Positions 62,401 through 64,000 of a stretch of DNA of 64,000 bases are shown here, in pieces. The notes under the pieces were generated by a model. The model was not told the DNA's origin. It worked only from the letters and a program-made list of their open reading frames with translations, and made no database searches. The stretch is from contig ONAG01000006.1 of the NCBI GenBank assembly GCA_900315745.1, positions 1 through 64,000 of the forward strand, given 5' to 3'. Position 1 is the first letter of the stretch. Each line of letters begins with the position of its first letter. A program made the position numbers and the translations under genes. This DNA comes from an uncultured Prevotellaceae bacterium (GTDB lineage: Bacteria; Bacteroidota; Bacteroidia; Bacteroidales; Bacteroidaceae).

Positions 62401-62577
62401 ATGGCTACAATCAAGATTAAGCAAATAAAGAGTAAAATTGGTTATCCAGTTGATCAAAAACGTACCCTCCAAGCACTTGGCTTGCACAAAATCTCACAGG
62501 TAGTTGAGAAAGAGGACACTCCTGCCATCCGTGGCATGATACGCAAAGTTCACCATCTGGTAACCATAGTTGAGTAA
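62401..62577 (+). CDS. rpmD: 50S ribosomal protein L30
   Basis: The 58-residue protein ([20 protein letters not shown] start) matches L30, with [20 protein letters not shown], and ends [12 protein letters not shown]-like ([12 protein letters not shown]). A strong AAGGAGG site eight bases before the ATG fixes the start. It lies between rpsE and rplO, its usual place, and bacteria that keep L30 have it here. Confidence 0.96.
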   Translation: MATIKIKQIKSKIGYPVDQKRTLQALGLHKISQVVEKEDTPAIRGMIRKVHHLVTIVE

Positions 62578-62606
62578 ACAATAAGACATTTAATAGCTTT
62601 AGACTT

Positions 62607-63053
62607 ATGAAATTGCATACTTTAAAGCCTGCAGCAGGGTCAACACACTCACGCAGACGCCTCGGACGTGGTACCGGTTCTGGACTTGGTGGCACTTCCA
62701 CACGTGGTCACAAAGGTGCTAAGGCGCGCTCAGGATATAAGAGAAAGATTGGATTTGAAGGTGGTCAGATGCCTTTGCAACGCCGTCTGCCCAAAACCGG
62801 ATTCAAGAATATCAACCATAAGGAGTATCATGCCATCAACTTGTCTTCACTGCAGAAGATTGCTGAGAAAACAGGTGTTGCAAAGATCGGTATCGAGGAA
62901 CTCAAGGCTGCTGGCTTGACCAATGGCAGGGAACTCGTTAAGATTCTTGGCAATGGAGAACTCACTATCAAGGTTGATGTGGAAGCTAATGCTTTCTCTA
63001 AAACTGCCGAAGAAGCTATCAAGGCAGTTGGTGGTAACACAACTATAATCTAA
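62607..63053 (+). CDS. rplO: 50S ribosomal protein L15
   Basis: The 148-residue late assembly protein starts MKLHTLKPAAGSTHSRRRLG and has the glycine-rich RGTGSGLGGTSTRGHKGAKA, RSGYKRKIGFEGGQMPLQRR and LPKTGFKN. It lies four bases before secY. Confidence 0.98.
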   Translation: MKLHTLKPAAGSTHSRRRLGRGTGSGLGGTSTRGHKGAKARSGYKRKIGFEGGQMPLQRRLPKTGFKNINHKEYHAINLSSLQKIAEKTGVAKIGIEELKAAGLTNGRELVKILGNGELTIKVDVEANAFSKTAEEAIKAVGGNTTII

Positions 63054-63057
63054 GTAA

Positions 63058-64000
63058 ATGAAAAAGTTTATCGAAACACTGAAGAACATCTGGAAGGTGG
63101 AGGATTTGCGCCAACGAATCCTCATCACCATCCTGTTCACGGCAATCTACCGTTTTGGCTCGTTCGTCGTACTTCCTGGTATTGACCCGGACAAGTTGGA
63201 AAATCTGCAAAAACAGACTACGGGTGGCCTGATGTCGTTGCTCGACATGTTCTCCGGTGGTGCATTTTCCAATGCTTCCATTTTCGCATTGGGGATCATG
63301 CCTTACATCTCGGCATCCATCGTGATGCAGCTGCTGGCTGTGGCTGTGCCGTATTTCCAAAAAATGCAGCGTGAGGGTGAGAGCGGAAGAAAGAAGATCA
63401 TGTGGTACACACGTATCCTTACTGTGGCTATCTTGCTCTTCCAGGCTCCTTCATATCTCATCAACCTCAAGATCCAATCTGCAGGAGCTCTGAACCCAGC
63501 CATTTCATGGAACTGGTTCATGTGGACCGGACTGATCATCTTGGCAGCAGGCAGCATGTTCATCCTTTGGCTCGGTGAGCGTATCACCGACAGGGGTGTG
63601 GGTAATGGTATTTCGCTCATCATTATGATTGGTATCATCGCAAGGCTCCCGAGTGCTTTCATGCAGGAGGTTACCAACCGCTTCGTGGAGACTAAGGGTG
63701 GTGGTGCTGTGTTCCTCATCATCGAATTGCTCATACTCTTCGCTGTAGTGTGCGCCTCTATCCTTCTGGTGCAGGCGGTACGCAAGGTTCCAGTGGAGTA
63801 TGCGCGTCGTGTACAGGGCAACAAGACTTATGGTGGCGCACGCCAATATATCCCCTTGAAACTTTTTGCCGCTAACGTGATGCCTATCATCTTTGCCCAG
63901 GCATTGATGTTCATCCCATTGGCATTGGTGCAATATTCGTCGAACAGTACCAATTATGTGGTTCGTTCTTTGCTCGACCACACCAGCTTGATGTATAACG
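63058..64000 (+). CDS. secY: Protein translocase subunit SecY, 3' end outside window
   Basis: The first 314 codons of the Sec channel are visible from the ATG at 63058. The start MKKFIETLKNIWKVEDLRQR is followed by the first transmembrane helix and SLLDMFSGGAFSNASIFALG, IMPYISASIVMQLL, and the conserved KMQREGESGRKKIMWYTRIL. The cytoplasmic loop with ERITDRGVGNGISLIIMIGI and RKVPVEYARRVQGNKTYGGA is normal. With SecE and SecG it moves proteins across or into the membrane. It ends the visible spc operon. Confidence 0.97.
   Translation, partial: MKKFIETLKNIWKVEDLRQRILITILFTAIYRFGSFVVLPGIDPDKLENLQKQTTGGLMSLLDMFSGGAFSNASIFALGIMPYISASIVMQLLAVAVPYFQKMQREGESGRKKIMWYTRILTVAILLFQAPSYLINLKIQSAGALNPAISWNWFMWTGLIILAAGSMFILWLGERITDRGVGNGISLIIMIGIIARLPSAFMQEVTNRFVETKGGGAVFLIIELLILFAVVCASILLVQAVRKVPVEYARRVQGNKTYGGARQYIPLKLFAANVMPIIFAQALMFIPLALVQYSSNSTNYVVRSLLDHTSLMYN

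Noticed and set aside
1-64000. Search for CRISPR arrays, rRNA, insertion sequences and toxin-antitoxin pairs
   Set aside because: No regularly spaced direct repeats, no transposase motifs and no recognisable toxin gene were seen. The 69-codon gene is only distantly antitoxin-like and has no partner.

Overview
The window is a stretch of chromosome from a member of the Bacteroidota, most likely a Prevotella-like Bacteroidales. The assignment is an inference from four things. Many genes are preceded by the Bacteroidota vegetative promoter (TTTG, 19-20 nt, TAnnTTTG). Gene blocks are in the order usual for the phylum: the dcw cluster, gyrB / rpsT / tRNA-Glu / recO, dut / TPR / DUF4292 / EnvC, and the str-S10-spc ribosomal cluster. 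A hybrid two-component regulator and a GH95 fucosidase are present. A secreted protease ends in a dockerin-like module. There is no rRNA, CRISPR array or intact insertion sequence.

Layout. 1-1417: 5' part of a secreted Ig-domain protein (minus strand). 1560-3549: CapA-family protein diverging from an hsp20 gene that has a textbook sigma-54 promoter. 3587-7493: gpmI, ung, a DUF3109 gene and an AraC-type regulator. 7497-12525: GH95 alpha-L-fucosidase, a possible small RNA or small-protein unit, and a hybrid two-component regulator. 12565-16230: gyrB, rpsT, tRNA-Glu and, divergently, recO. 16234-32855: the minus-strand division and cell wall cluster, mraZ to ftsZ then yqeY, with MraZ-type operator repeats at its head and a candidate internal promoter before murG. 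33066-37531: two acyltransferases resembling the glycine-lipid genes glsA/glsB, then a large secreted beta-helix protein. 37546-44146: dgt diverging from a dut / TPR / DUF4292 / EnvC operon whose terminator lies inside the convergent peptidase gene. 44094-49474: M20 peptidase, a small secreted protein, and an M6 metalloprotease preceded by a 69-codon gene. 49475-50342: a decayed, phage-like scrap with two gene remnants. 50343-64000: rpsL-rpsG-fusA followed by the S10 and spc operons up to secY, which runs off the window.

Most of the window is core housekeeping: peptidoglycan precursor synthesis and septation, ribosome synthesis, DNA topology and repair, and nucleotide-pool hygiene. The less ordinary material lies between these blocks: the sigma-54 hsp20 promoter with palindromic upstream sites, the small transcription unit near 10.1 kb, the remnant region near 49.8 kb, an enlarged ribosomal protein L18, and two likely leaderless genes (recO and dgt). 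I see no multi-gene system that I would call clearly undescribed; the candidates below are mostly regulatory or small-gene observations.
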